Source: Cytospora piceicola (taxonomy: Eukaryota > Ascomycota > Sordariomycetes > Diaporthales > Cytosporaceae). Taken from it: a stretch of 64,000 bases of DNA. The stretch covers positions 1 through 64,000 of the forward strand of contig JALQBC010000078.1 of assembly GCA_023375675.1 (NCBI GenBank), in the 5' to 3' direction. The position numbers and the translations under genes were made by a program. How positions within the stretch are numbered: position 1 is the first letter of the stretch; the number at the start of each line of letters is the position of its first letter. The notes under the pieces were generated by a model that made no database searches, was not told the DNA's origin, and was given only the letters and a program-made list of their open reading frames with translations. This document shows, piece after piece, positions 10,801 through 21,904 of the stretch.

Positions 10801-11796
10801 CGCTGATACGCGCCCAAGGGGCCCTTCAACAGGTTACGCATATGTGCGGTTCAGCAAGGCGGTTCAGCAAAGCTCTCCGTCACCGTTCGATCTTGCAATA
10901 TGTATGTGGCTGTATCAGTTGTTTGCAATGAAGAAAGTGATTCGTGTTCGTCACCTGGGCATGGCGAAATAAAACTCGGTGAACATTGAAGTTTTCGAAG
11001 TCCTCGTGTTCGGGCAATTGCCCTGGAAGGCAAACAGACTGCCCCCTTCCCCCGGGTGGAGGCGTTGAGGCTCTCTTCGATTCCTTGAAGACAGAAGAAT
11101 TGCATTCCATGGCTTTAAGTGACCACCGAAGGAAAGGGAGCATTGGATCGCCACATACTCGGGTATCAATAATGGTGGGCGAGAGCCGGTAACGCCGCCC
11201 GGTACAGCGCTGCAATATGTATATTTGGGTATATGATCAAGTACTCCAAGTACTGACCTACCTAGGAAGGTAAGTACCTATGTACTTAGGTAGATACCTA
11301 GGTACTCAGATAAGCATGAAGCACGAGCACCAGCATGAGCAGTAAAACACCAGAGCCAACAACCCAACAGGGCGGCGCAGGGCAGCGCGGCGATCCCCGT
11401 GAGGCCTCAATCTGTCCCTCAAGGCGTAGGCAACGGTCTCAAGATCAGACAATTAAAAAGGGCAAAAGGGCCCAAGCAAACCTGCCAATCTAATTAGTAC
11501 AAGGTTAGACGAAACCGAGACGGCAGTCAGGCTCAATTAAGCCTCATGTCGATATCAATTCAATCTGTACTGCATACATACTGATTGATGTAAAAGGCGT
11601 CATCCATGGATTGGAAAAAGTCACGAAGTTGAACGATGGGGAATGACGTATTTACTCACCTAAGTACTCAATCGAGTACGTATTGCAAAAAGGCAATTAA
11701 AGTACGGAGTACAGTGTAAACGCATGGACGCATGCTGACTCCAGACCTTAAAGTGTAATTGGAAGATGTCACGGTGGCACGAACCCGCCGTGTCCC
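10801..11796. other. intergenic, CCTAGGTA-rich
   Basis: No gene seen. From about 11225 to 11310 there is a cluster of CCTAGGTA/TACCTAGG words typical of the intergenic DNA in this window. The short open frames on both strands here show no coding character. Confidence 0.5.
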
Positions 11797-11862
11797 GACG
11801 CGATGTCTCGCGACTGCCCACTTTCTGGACCGCGTCAGGGGGTTGAGAGACGCGATGATTGG
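11797..11862 (+). promoter_or_regulatory. putative G1/S-type promoter elements (GACGCGA x2, CCAAT)
   Basis: GACGCGA occurs at 11797-11803 and 11849-11855, with TCGCGAC at 11808-11814 between them and an inverted CCAAT (ATTGG) at 11858-11862. GACGCGA resembles the MBF/DSC1 (MCB) core ACGCGA/T. The cluster lies just ahead of a long CT-rich leader running into the gene at 13914, whose product carries cell-cycle degrons. Assignment to that gene is inferred. Confidence 0.35.
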
Positions 11863-11899
11863 TGTGTCAGGGAGAAAACCACTTAAAGAGGCTTTTTTC

Positions 11900-13913
11900 C
11901 CAATGCCATGATGACCAACTGGACAGGCAGACGGACGGACGGACAGACAGACGTATCTACTAGACTATCAATCTATCCATCCATCTGGAAGAAAGAAGGA
12001 AGCGGGCATCAATCAACCAATCCACTCAATCGACATATCTATCGTTCCCAGCTGATCCGGTCCGGAAACCAACTGTCGCCTCTCTGCACCACCAGCTTCT
12101 GCACCATCTTCTCCCTTGCAGTTCCCCTAACCGCCCTGTCTACCAACCTTGGAACTCTAGAACTTGGGTAGATTATTCTCCCTGCATTGTTTGATTGTCT
12201 CACTGTCTCCTGCATCTTTTAGTGCCAATCCTGCACGACGGACGTACTGCACTACTGCACCTTCATTCTGACAGGCAGTTTCATAAGGCACTCACTCACT
12301 TACTCACTCACACTCACTGTCACTCTACCTACTCAGGCAACTCGTTTCTCTCTGCCAGGTCCGACACAACCTTGGAACTTGGCAATTCCCACTTTAAAAA
12401 ACACTTTACGCCATCCATCAAACCAACCACTTTCTGCCGCGAAAAGTCGCGTCAACCTCAAGCTTCGTCACCACATTTTCATCTTCAACTCCCACGACAA
12501 CCATCCAACTGATCTCGGTTGGCCCCTTTGAATTGAAGCACTGTCAGTGATCAACTGACCCTTGACTTGGACCCTTGTTACAGTCGCGGTATGTCTGTCT
12601 GTCTATCTGTCTTTCTATCTATCTGCATCCTGCGGTTCTGCTGTACCAGTGTACCAGTGTACCAACCTACCAACCTACCAACCTAGGTACATACGGGTAC
12701 CCGGGTACCCCATCTTCCCCCCCCACTCAAGCTGCTGCTGCTCCTGCTGCCCTGTCTTGCTGGCTTGTCGAGCTTGTCCCAGCAAAACATACCACGATTC
12801 CTTTTCCCGTCCCAAGATTGAAACGACATCTCACCTTTCAATCCAATCAACAAGCATCCTCACACCCATCTTCCCTTTTCGTCCTTACCTTGCCTCACAC
12901 CCCCTTCCCTCCCTTCCCTTCCCCCTCCGCCTCCGCTTCCTTCCACCGAACTACGACCTTCAAAGCGAATTGCTTCTCTGCACGCCGCATCCATTGCAGC
13001 TCTCAACCAAACTGCTCAACGACGACAAGAGAACATACTGGTCTAATATCGAGTCACTAGACAGACCAGAAACAGGATTTTTACCTCGCCTATTCGTATC
13101 AGGCCTTCATACTCGTCCATCCATCCATCCATCCATCCAACACACGTCTCGGCAGGTGGGAGAAAGGAGGATCACACACCACTGGCCGCACACCACCGCC
13201 CAATCGACAGCACTACTGCATAGCATTGCCGCCTGCGTACCGCCTATCGTATACAGTCTTGATACCGGCGCATTTAAGCATCAAGCATCAAGCATCAAGC
13301 ATCAAGCATCAAGCATCAAGCATTAGCCCGCCAGCCCGCCAGCCCGTACAGTACCAGAGTACCTGGCCTCGTCGACTTCGGCCACCCCCCTTCCCATCTG
13401 AGACCTCTCCAGTCACCCTGCGCCGATCGACCTATCTTTCCCGAAGTACCACACGGCAAGCCGCACGCCAACGACCTGGTGTAATAAGACAAAAACCTTC
13501 CCACACCTTTCGCCCCTTTCGCTCCCAGAGTCTTTCCCCTCTTCCTCCCTCCTTTCCCAACCTTGTTCTTGAACCAGTTCAATTCGAATAATCCTCTGTA
13601 ACATCTTCAAACGGCGTTCCAAAAGACCAAGTTGTGGGTACACAGTCGTGGTCAGCTTGATCTCTACCGGCAAAACGAACTTGATACTCCACACAGCCAG
13701 GCAGCGCGCGATTGACCAGGACCAAGCACAAGCCAGCCCATAAATTACAAGTCCTTGTCTGGTTCAAAGCCATCTGCAGTCTGTGCAGTCTGCAGTCTGA
13801 CGTTCCGAACACCAGACCAGATCTGAGATCCGTCTATCGTGCATCGGGTCGCCCTCGAGTTCGAACGTGTTTGTTTGTTTGCCCCGTGTGCTAGCTCCAC
13901 ACCCCTTCAACAA
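11900..13913 (+). other. long CT-rich leader/promoter stretch
   Basis: About 2 kb of pyrimidine-rich, low-complexity sequence precedes the ATG at 13914, with CTGT-type microsatellite near 12595-12630, CCAT repeats near 13110-13140 and a CATCAAG array. Open frames in it are biased Ser/Pro/His/Thr strings with no domain. I read it as promoter plus a long 5' leader, possibly with leader introns and upstream ORFs. Confidence 0.4.
13276..13324 (+). repeat. CATCAAG heptamer array
   Basis: Six perfect tandem CATCAAG copies lie at 13279-13320, followed directly by GCCCGCCA units. A 7-bp unit would shift frame if coding, so this is non-coding leader DNA and a likely variable-number locus. Confidence 0.9.
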
Positions 13914-15332
13914 AATGGCCGCTGTTACTCGCCAGCCATTCGCGCCCCTTGACGGGTCTCGACTGCAGGGCCTCACGAGCACCAGGAATAAGCAAGCATG
14001 TAAGTTTCATATCTTTTGCATGATACCATTGTCTCCTCTCGAACTCAGACTTGACTGGTGCACCCCGCGTGACCCATATTTGACTGGCGCTGGCCTCACC
14101 TCTCCAGCGTCCTGCTCCGAGCCCTCAGTGCTGACCAGATTGCAGCTGTCCCATTCTCATCGCCGGGCAAGCGCAAAGTCGCCGACGTCCTTGACGTCGG
14201 TGATTTCGAGAACGTCGACCCAGCTCTCCTCTACTCGAAGCGGTCCAAGTCCAGCTCCTCCGACGGCTACAGCAAGGACTTCTTCAAGTCGCCCTCCTTT
14301 ATTCTCACCAAGTCCATTTCCACTCCTGCCCTTCCCAGCAGCAAGGATGGACTGTCCCGCCCACGGTCCATCCTGAACCCCAAGTCACCCGCCAAGACGC
14401 TCATCAGCAGTGTATCCCGGGGCTCCAGCACCCCCAAGTCAGCGCCAGCAGGCCGCTCACCCACCCGCGGCAACAAGCGCGTCGGCATCCTCAACCGCCG
14501 GCGGAACGGGGCCCTCACCCGGGTTGACCCGCCCTCGTTCAACCTCAGCCCTGCGCCATTCTCTCTCGATGCCGCTATTAAGGGTACGGTGCCGAGCTAT
14601 GCTGCGCGCCCAGCATCTTCCACCAAGGCTGCCCCCTCTTCCTCCTCGACATCCCTCACAGACGGCCTCTACGACTCTGCCTCGAGCGCCAAGTCTTCAT
14701 GGTTCTTCGACATCCACGAGGACACGCCTGAGCAAGAGATGACCAACCTCCTGCAACATAGCACTTGCTTGCTTGATATCAGCAGTGACGAGGAGTGCGA
14801 GCAGAAGTTGCGACGGGAGAAGGCCGAGGGACGAGGCAAGGAGAACGTCCCACCCGAAGATGACGTGTCTCAAACATCGGTCCGGAGAGCCACCACCACG
14901 AGTGAAGGTGGGATGGAATACGAGAAGCCCCGCACTGCCCTAGGAGACTTGAACGTCGAGGAATTCTACGCCGACGGCTGTGACCCCACCTCGGTAATCA
15001 TTGTGCCTGGTGATGAGGATGACGGAACGGTCCTGAAGGGGGAGAAGCTAGAAGAGCCACAACCAAAGCGCAGTTCTCTGGCTCACTGCGAGTCCGCGTC
15101 AGACCTGGAAGCGGATACCGCGCCCAGCGTGGAAGAGGAGCCTACCGAGCCAGAGCAACCTTCCGAGCCGGTGAGCCTGCCTACACTTAAGCCTGTGGAG
15201 GGAACCGGCGAAAGCTTCGAGCTGTGGGAGAGCTCCAGTGCCAAGGAGGAGGGAGACGGTGCGAGATCACCGAGCCCGATGCCTGCGTCGCCTGCTTCTG
15301 AGGCAGGAGAGGCCTTTGTTGAGGAGCTGTAA
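13914..15332 (+). CDS. conserved fungal nuclear-type protein with KEN box and D-box, function unknown
   Basis: Two exons, 13914-13998 and 14146-15332, join in frame to 423 aa. The intron has GTAAGT, a CTGAC branch site and a GCAG acceptor. I know the pattern (start MAAVTRQPFAPLDGSRLQGL, central SSWFFDIHEDTP and LLDISSDEE, then LGDLNVEEFYADGCDPTS) as a conserved Pezizomycotina protein without an assigned function. It is Ser/Pro-rich and largely disordered, with a basic early region and an acidic tail. GKENVPP is a KEN box, and RTALGDLN fits a destruction box (RxxL...N), so APC/C-driven turnover is a reasonable inference. The ATG context (AAAATGG) is strong. The next gene is thymidylate kinase in the same direction. 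Confidence 0.85.
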
Positions 15333-16463
15333 TTGCTTGTTGTTGCTGTATTCTGTTCCAAAACTTTGCAATTGTGTCGATTTCGTAGCCAGGGAGACGA
15401 GGGATAGGCGAGGGATGACAGGAGTACGTGGTTTGTTTTTATGATATTTCCAGCGTGTAATCGTGGGTTTTAAGCAACTTGGTTTACTGGAGTGGAAACG
15501 TTGGTTTTGGTCTTGAGGATCGGACAGGGCAACAGGACGGTTTCCTGTTGCATGCTGTGTACGCCCGAAAGAAGTGGTGATATGGCGTTCCGTGTGGGAG
15601 TCAGTGGGTTGGTATGCGTGCGCACATGTCTACATACAATACAATCCTTTGATGGAGGATGTAGCCGTCAACGCGACTCGTCTTGCTGGATATTAATTCA
15701 AATGCTTACTTTCCGTTCAAATAATGCACATATGTGTGGCGATAAGCCATAGCTGGTGACGAATATGGAGTCAGGGTTAGGGGACTGTAGGGCGTTGTCC
15801 TCCCCCAAATACTCTACTTTACCCACAGTAGGTTGGTTTAGTAAGAGTTCAGTGGTCTTGATTACGTACATGCGGTCGGTATTTGTGGTGCTGCAGGGCA
15901 GGAGCAGGGCCCATGGAAATGTTCGGTGAAGTTTACAGTACATATGTTACCTACCTAGGTAGGTATAGAGGCAGTGTAGTGTACACCCCGTGGGACCCTG
16001 CTGGGACCCTGCTGGGCCTTCTCTGTGGCGAGGGCAATCCACCCCCGCAATACAAAACGCGGACCTGCTAAGCACATAACGGTCGCCAGCCAGTCGGGCC
16101 TGTCGGGGCTGTCGGGTAGCCAGCGCAACGGTAACAACGAATGGAACCCTGGAAAAACGTCGATGAATATCAAATTGATCTGCGGGACCCACGCACCATC
16201 ACATGGAACTATTCAGTCACTCATACGCAACAAAACCAGTATTATCTCACACGTTTCTACCTCTTGTTTGTCGTTCTTACTCTTGTTATTGCTCTTCTCC
16301 TCTTCGCTATTTAATCCCTCCAAGTGTTGTCGTTCTTTCTTGGCAACAGAGTTAAAAACGAAGGATAAGACACAACGCAACGCAACGCAACAGCAACAGC
16401 AAAAGCGACATACAAGGCAACAAAAACCACACATCAAAACAAACCAAGAAAGAAAAAAAAAGA
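15333..16463. other. intergenic: 3' end of the KEN-box gene and thymidylate kinase promoter
   Basis: No further gene seen. The stretch includes ACCTACCTAGGTAGGTA near 15948-15964 and a short CTGCTGGGACC duplication near 15997-16018. From about 16240 it becomes CT- then A-rich, typical of a fungal transcription start and leader before the ATG at 16464. Confidence 0.5.
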
Positions 16464-17715
16464 ATGTCCGACCCAACCGACAACAACCACGACCTCGCCG
16501 CGGCCGTGGCCGAGATCAGCCGTACCGCCTCGGCGGCGGCGACGCCCGTCCTGACCACCGTCGGGGACGCCACCGCCACGGCTCCGGCGACGACGACACA
16601 GGCGCCGGGCAAGGGAAGGGGCGCGTTCATCGTGCTGGAGGGCCTGGACAGGAGCGGGAAGACCACGCAGGTCAAGCTGCTGCAGTCGAGGCTGGCCGAG
16701 GCCGGGAGGGAGGTGAGCTTGATGAGGTTTCCTGGTGAGTTCTTTTTTTGGTTTCTTCTTCTTTTTGCTTCTTCCTTTTTTTCTTTTTTCTTCTTTGGGG
16801 AACCGGGGGCGGTTGATCTGGCGATGAAAGTGAGGATGGGATGATGAAAAGTGTGCGTGATATGAGATGGGGATTTGAGAGTATGAGTCGGGATGGATGA
16901 GGTGAAGTGGGCGAGATGGTGCCGGCTTTTCACTGCCTTACGATATGGTTAAGTGACTTCCCGACCGTGTGAGACTGGTGATTGGGAACGGGGACTTCTG
17001 TAGAAGTGTCAGTATCGACGATGCATGATGTTGACGATGCACACGACACGAGCCAACCCCTGAGCCTCCTCTCCACCCTCCCTCCCTACCACCCAGCTAC
17101 CACACCCATAATTTCTTCATCACCAGCCAGACTCAGCCAACATGCTAACACACCCCCCGCCAAGACCGGACAACACCCACGGGCCAGATAATCAACCAGT
17201 ACCTCTCCTCCTCCACCGCCCTCCCCGACCACTCCATCCACCTCCTCTTCACCGCCAACCGGTGGGAGGCCGCCCCGGCCATCCGCGCCCTCCTGTCGCG
17301 GGGCGCCACCGTCGTCTGCGACCGGTACTACTACTCGGGCATGGTCTACAGCGCCGCCAAGGGCGACCCGTCGCTCGCGCTGCCCTGGGCCCGCGCCCCC
17401 GAGGTCGGCCTCCCGCGGCCCGACGCCGCCGTCTTCCTGGACCTGGCCGAGGCCGAGGCGGCCGCGCGGGGCGGCTTCGGCGAGGAGCGGTACGAGACGG
17501 GCGAGATGCAGCGGCGCGTGCGCGGGCTGTTCTGGGGGCTCAAGGCCGGGGAGGTGGAGGGGGTGCGGTTCGGGGAGGAGGCGGAGGACCTCGTCGTCGT
17601 TGACGCCGGGGGCAGCGTGGACGAGGTCGCCGAGGCGATCTGGGGGGTGGTCGGGCCGAAGGTCGAGGAGGCTGCGAGGGGGGACTTGGGGGCCGAGGTT
17701 AGGAGGGTGTCTTGA
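16464..17715 (+). CDS. cdc8: thymidylate kinase (dTMP kinase)
   Basis: Exons 16464-16734 and 17165-17715 give 273 aa. The enzyme phosphorylates dTMP to dTDP, essential for DNA synthesis. The P-loop is GLDRSGKTTQ. Across the splice site the sequence reads FP-DRTTPTGQIINQYL, the TMP-binding DR motif, which fixes the junction in phase. CDRYYYSGMVYSAAKG is the DRY-type active-site region and LPRPDAAVFLDL the following strand. An Ala/Thr-rich N-terminal extension of about 50 residues precedes the kinase core. The single intron is 430 nt, long for this window, with a CTAAC branch site and a CAAG acceptor. The gene runs tail to tail with GTP cyclohydrolase I 565 bp away. Confidence 0.95.
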
Positions 17716-18280
17716 GGTGGGATTGAATGGGAATAGAAGGGGTTGAACTAAAAGGGCTGTCCCTCTTCAATGCCTGGAAAGGGGGGTGGGGGTGGTGTTG
17801 GGATAGAGGATTAGATTTGCACTTTTAGCATGGACAGGAGTTCAGAGGGTTTATATATGGAATTCTATTGTGGCCGAGGATGAATTTGGCCATTATTTCC
17901 ACGTTCTTATTTTCCTGAAATATATATAACTTCGAAGGAGTTGAGCCCACAAAACGCCTTGTTGAATCAGTCAGCCTCCGTCCCGTTCCCTTTCCCTCCC
18001 AACCTCGCTTGCGTCCTTTCCATGTTGAATAAATCACGGGCGGGCATGATGAATGCCTATATGATGCGCCTTTATAGCCACGCCCCCTTGCCGGGTTTCC
18101 CCATAACGCCAAACGATATGCAAAAACCAGAATCTGCTCGATGATGAAGAACGAGCGTTGTTTTGTTTTGGGCGTTGCCGCTCCTTCTAATGAGTTGATC
18201 ATTCGACGACCTTTTTTGTTGTTTTGTTGGGTGTATTGTCAAAAGTCATCCACAACACCACATCCCCCCTCGCCTGTCGC

Positions 18281-19399
18281 TCATCTGCGGTTGACACTGA
18301 TGAGGTTCAGGAACTCGTTCCTCGTCTTCTCCTTGCGCTCGAAGCAGCCCAGGACACAGCTCGTGATGGTGCTCGTGCTCGTCTTCTCGACACCCCTCAT
18401 CACCATGCACAGGTGGCTCGACTCCATGACGACGGCCACGCCCTGGGGCTTCAGGACCTCCATGATGGCGTTGGCGACCTCCTTGGTCAGCCGCTCTTGT
18501 ATCTGCAGCCTGCGGGCGAACATCTCGGCGATCCGGGGCAGCTTCGATATGCCGATGACGGACTGGTTGGGGATGTAGCCGATGTGCATCTGCGATGGAG
18601 CAAACCTGTCAGCATTCTTATCCATACCTCCCTCCTTCCCGGCATTCCAACAATAAATGGTAGAAGACCGTCTCGGTTCGTATCAACTCACCTTGCCCGT
18701 GAACGGCACCAAATGGTGCTCGCACATGCTAAAGACCTCGATGTCCTTCACGATCACCATCTCGTTGTGGCCCTCCTCGAAGATGGCCCCGTTGACGATG
18801 TCCCCCACGTTCTGCTGGTACCCCTTGGTGAAGAACAGCATGGCCTTGGCGTACCGCTCCGGCGTCGCCAGCAGGCCCTCCCGGTCGGCGTCCTCGCCCA
18901 CGCACTCCAGGATCGTCCGCACCGCGCCGCTCATCCGCGCCAGCCGCTGGGCCGCCTGCTCCTTGGTCTCCTCCAGGCGCTCGCGCGTGCCGACCGTCGG
19001 CCGCGAGAGGCCGTCGAAGTCGACGACGGGCGTGGGCGAGCGCGTCACGGTGCCGGTCGTGGGGGTGGGCGTCGCGACGGCGGGGGGAGCGGTGGCGGCG
19101 GCCTTGTCGTTGCTGGTGGTGGTGGTGGTGTTGGTATGTTTGGAGGACTTCTTCTTGGACTTCTTGGGTTTCTCGGGTATGTCGCGCGGGTCGCGGGCCG
19201 GGGCGCTCAGGCTGTCCCTTCGCCCGTGGGAGTGGGCCTGGGCATCGTCGCCATTGACCTTTTGTTGCTTGCTGCGCTTCTTGCTACTGGATCGTTCCTC
19301 GCCGGAGTGGTGCCTCTTGCGCCTCCCGCTGGAGGACAGGCTTGAAGTGCTGACTGCGTCCATCTTGTTGCCCTTGTTGTCGATGTCGATCTGTGGCAT
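18281..19399 (-). CDS. fol2: GTP cyclohydrolase I
   Basis: Exons 19399-18692 and 18589-18281 give 338 aa. The enzyme turns GTP into dihydroneopterin triphosphate, the first step of folate and tetrahydropterin synthesis. The C-terminal two thirds carry the fold: [20 protein letters not shown], zinc-site residues in [34 protein letters not shown], and the later Cys region TSCVLGCFE. The splice falls between FTGK and MHIGY, so phase and family sequence agree. The first 110-120 residues are a poorly ordered Lys/Ser/Thr-rich extension with KKRSKQQK and [11 protein letters not shown] clusters that could serve nuclear targeting; such extensions vary among fungi. The upstream intergenic region is shared with TAF11 and is interrupted by a Tc1 element. 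Confidence 0.95.
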
Positions 19400-19974
19400 T
19401 GGTGGGTGACTCGCTTGTCTAGTAGTATCTATACAATATAACGGAGAGTTTGCGGCGCGAAGTATTCGAGTTGAGGTCTTGCGTGAATCACGCGATGATG
19501 GTCGAGCACAAAGGTCTGCGATGTAGAGTGGTTGGGCGGGGGCGAGGGGTTATGAGAGGAGAGACCCTTTGCAGAGGATCAGAGGATCAATTGAGGAGTG
19601 AAGTAAGATTGGGTAGTCCCTAGGTATGTAAGTAGGTAGACCGAAGGTGTTATTCGGCCTCCGATGTTGCAGCTGACGGGAGAAGAGAACCGAGGACCGT
19701 CATGAAGTTTTCTGTGACTCCGAAACTGAGTCTGAATCTGAATCTGACTCTGACTCTCTCTCCAAACAATGTCGAAATTCAGTGTGCCACTCCTCCGAGC
19801 TTATTTTACCCCAGCATCCATTGATAGCAGCTTAGGTGGGGTAGAGTGTTGGGGTATCAATTATCTTATCGCATAGCGTACTAGTACACTACTGTGAGAC
19901 GCTATAAGTGCGCTGTCAGGCGGTTACCCACCCAATTACCTAAGTAGCTGTGTACCTAGGTTAGTGGATTAGTA

Positions 19975-20002
19975 CATGTCACAGGGATTAAAAATGTTAA
20001 TT
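19975..20002 (+). repeat. left terminal inverted repeat of the Tc1 element
   Basis: A 28-bp repeat beginning CATGTCACAGGG. It is the exact reverse complement of 21533-21560, and the match stops after AATT. Confidence 0.93.
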
Positions 20003-20107
20003 TCGACGAGTCATTTCCTTGTTCGTACGATGTAATCTACATCATTTTACACCCAATTTTCTACCCATTTGAAGTCACTCTACATAGTTACATCAAGCCT
20101 ATTACTC

Positions 20108-21331
20108 TTACCACTTTGTAGGCCCCCCGCCCTTGTTAATTACGTCCCGGGCTCGCTCTGGCACACTCTCATAGCAATTCTTCAAGAAGTCCTCAGGCAC
20201 ATGGTCCCAGGCCATTTCGATAGCTCTTTTCAATGCAACGCCCCATAGAGATTGAGTGTCAAAGTGCATATCAATCCAGTTTTTCATCCAGGCCCAGACA
20301 TTCTCGATCGGATTCAAATCAGGACTGTAAGGAGGCTAGTGCAACATCTTCACTCGATGCTCGGCGAGGGCATTTCGAGTTAATCTGGCACTGTGAGAAG
20401 GGCAGTTATCATGCATAAAGAAGGTGTCTGGCCAAATATCCATCCAATCAGCCACGAGAGGGACGATAGTTTCCGTATATCTCTCGGAGTTGATCGAGGT
20501 CCTTTGAGGCCATACGTAACAAGGCCCTTTAAACCCACCTAAAAACATCCCCCAGAACATCCAGCCATCGTTGTTTTGACGCCTAGTTATATTGTATGTC
20601 TCGGGATCTTCACACTCTTTGATCGTGAAAAACTGAGGCCCGGAAGGAGTGTTCCTTGCCCAGGTCTCGTCAGAAAAAGCAATGGGAGGGTTGGTAGCTT
20701 GATCGATGTCCTATTGTTCTCGCCGAGGCCAGTTGGCAAGAATCCACTCTGCGTGGGAAATCCTCAGTTCTCTAGTTCTTCGAGAGAACTTTAACTGAGT
20801 ACGACGACGTATCCGTTTGTAGCCTATCTCTCTTATAGCCGTTGTGATAGCATCAACACCGTGATGGGCAACCTCAGGTATACAGAACCTTAGATCAGCC
20901 CAGGGAATCTTTTGGTTCTCTTTCGAAGCCTCCACGAAGTCTTGAAGCTTAGACCTAGCTTCCTGGTTGACCGTTTCCACGTGGTGTGATTTCTTTTGCT
21001 TCTGTGGGGTGACCGGGCCTACGAAAGCCTGTTGGATTTGTCGATACGAGTGCTTTGTCAGGCCGGCAATTTTCGAATACGTAAGGTCAGGGAAGTACTT
21101 TTTGAGAGCCCGGATCTCTACTCGCTGGTCTCGAGAAAGGTCCTTCTTGTCGTGTGATTTAGGCTGGTTGAAGAGAAGCCGTCGTGGGCTTTCGGGTAGC
21201 TGTGAATGAGGGCTGAGGTTCCTAAAGCGACGGAAACGCCACTGGGCATATCGTGGTTGTTTTGGTGTACAAGGCCCTCGTGGGGACAAAGGGGCCTGGC
21301 GAATTTCCTGACTGGTTGAGGTCGAGGCCAT
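20108..21331 (-). pseudogene. Tc1-type transposase with two in-frame stops
   Basis: One frame of 407 codons runs unshifted from the ATG at 21331, with TAG codons at 20711-20713 and 20336-20338. The N-terminus has a helix-turn-helix-like DNA-binding region (LTYSKIAGLTKHSYRQIQQA). The catalytic part shows FSDETW, FMHDNCPSHSA and SPDLNPIENVW; 34 residues separate the second Asp (HDN) from the Glu of NPIEN, giving DD34E. The second stop falls exactly where Tc1 proteins have Trp (LH-stop-PPYSPDLNP), and the first is also where Trp is expected (REQ-stop-DI). Both are explained by TGG to TAG, a G-to-A change in RIP's preferred context. Not autonomous as it stands. Confidence 0.92.
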
Positions 21332-21532
21332 CGTGAAGGCTTGAAGAGATGAGATTGTAGGGATGAAGGAGGAGAGAGAATCGTGGCTGTAGGCCTGACG
21401 GTGTTAAGGTGATTTGTACCTATCAAATGGTGACGTTACCAGTCAGTCATGTCTTCTCCTTACTGATTTGTATGGGGGGGAACATATGACGTTGGATCGC
21501 CATGCATAAACGAATCAGACCTTGCGGTCAGG

Positions 21533-21560
21533 AATTAACATTTTTAATCCCTGTGACATG
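21533..21560 (-). repeat. right terminal inverted repeat of the Tc1 element
   Basis: Perfect 28-bp inverted copy of 19975-20002, ending CCCTGTGACATG directly before the TA target duplication. Confidence 0.93.
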
Positions 21561-21904
21561 TAGGTAGGTAGCCTGGGTACCCTATACAGGTTACAGTACA
21601 GTAAGTGGCCCGAGCTCCCCAAGTTCCCGCCGTTTCAACGGGGCAAGAGCGGCTCCATCGTTGGTTACCATTGACATTGTTGGCTTGGCGGGAAACTCCG
21701 ACTTCAAACAAGCAACAACCCATCAATCATCAATTTGTCTCCGTTACGCGACAACGCTTTCAGTATTGGAATTCACTTTCCGAACTAAACTCAGATACCG
21801 TTGAATTGTTTAACCAAACGAAAAGTCAAAACTCCCACCTCACCGATAGGAGGAGCCACCACATTATCCCTTCTTCACTCCACATCGTCGACGGCATCGA
21901 CACG

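Larger units (their letters stand above)
19975..21560 (-). mobile_element. Tc1/mariner-type (DD34E) DNA transposon, 1586 bp
   Basis: The element is bounded by perfect 28-bp terminal inverted repeats flanked by TA target duplications (19973-19974 and 21561-21562). It contains a single transposase frame on the minus strand interrupted by two TAG codons. It sits between the divergent GTP cyclohydrolase I (start 19399) and TAF11 (start 21905) genes; removing it leaves about 0.9 kb of ordinary shared promoter. The intact TIRs and near-intact frame suggest fairly recent insertion. Confidence 0.93.

Noticed and set aside
12562..13591. Overlapping 254-, 161- and 121-codon plus-strand ORFs
   Set aside because: Low-complexity CT-rich leader; the translations are Ser/Pro/His strings and include the non-coding heptamer array.
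18224..19409. 373- and 250-codon plus-strand ORFs
   Set aside because: Antisense of GTP cyclohydrolase I; the GC-rich gene leaves the opposite strand open.
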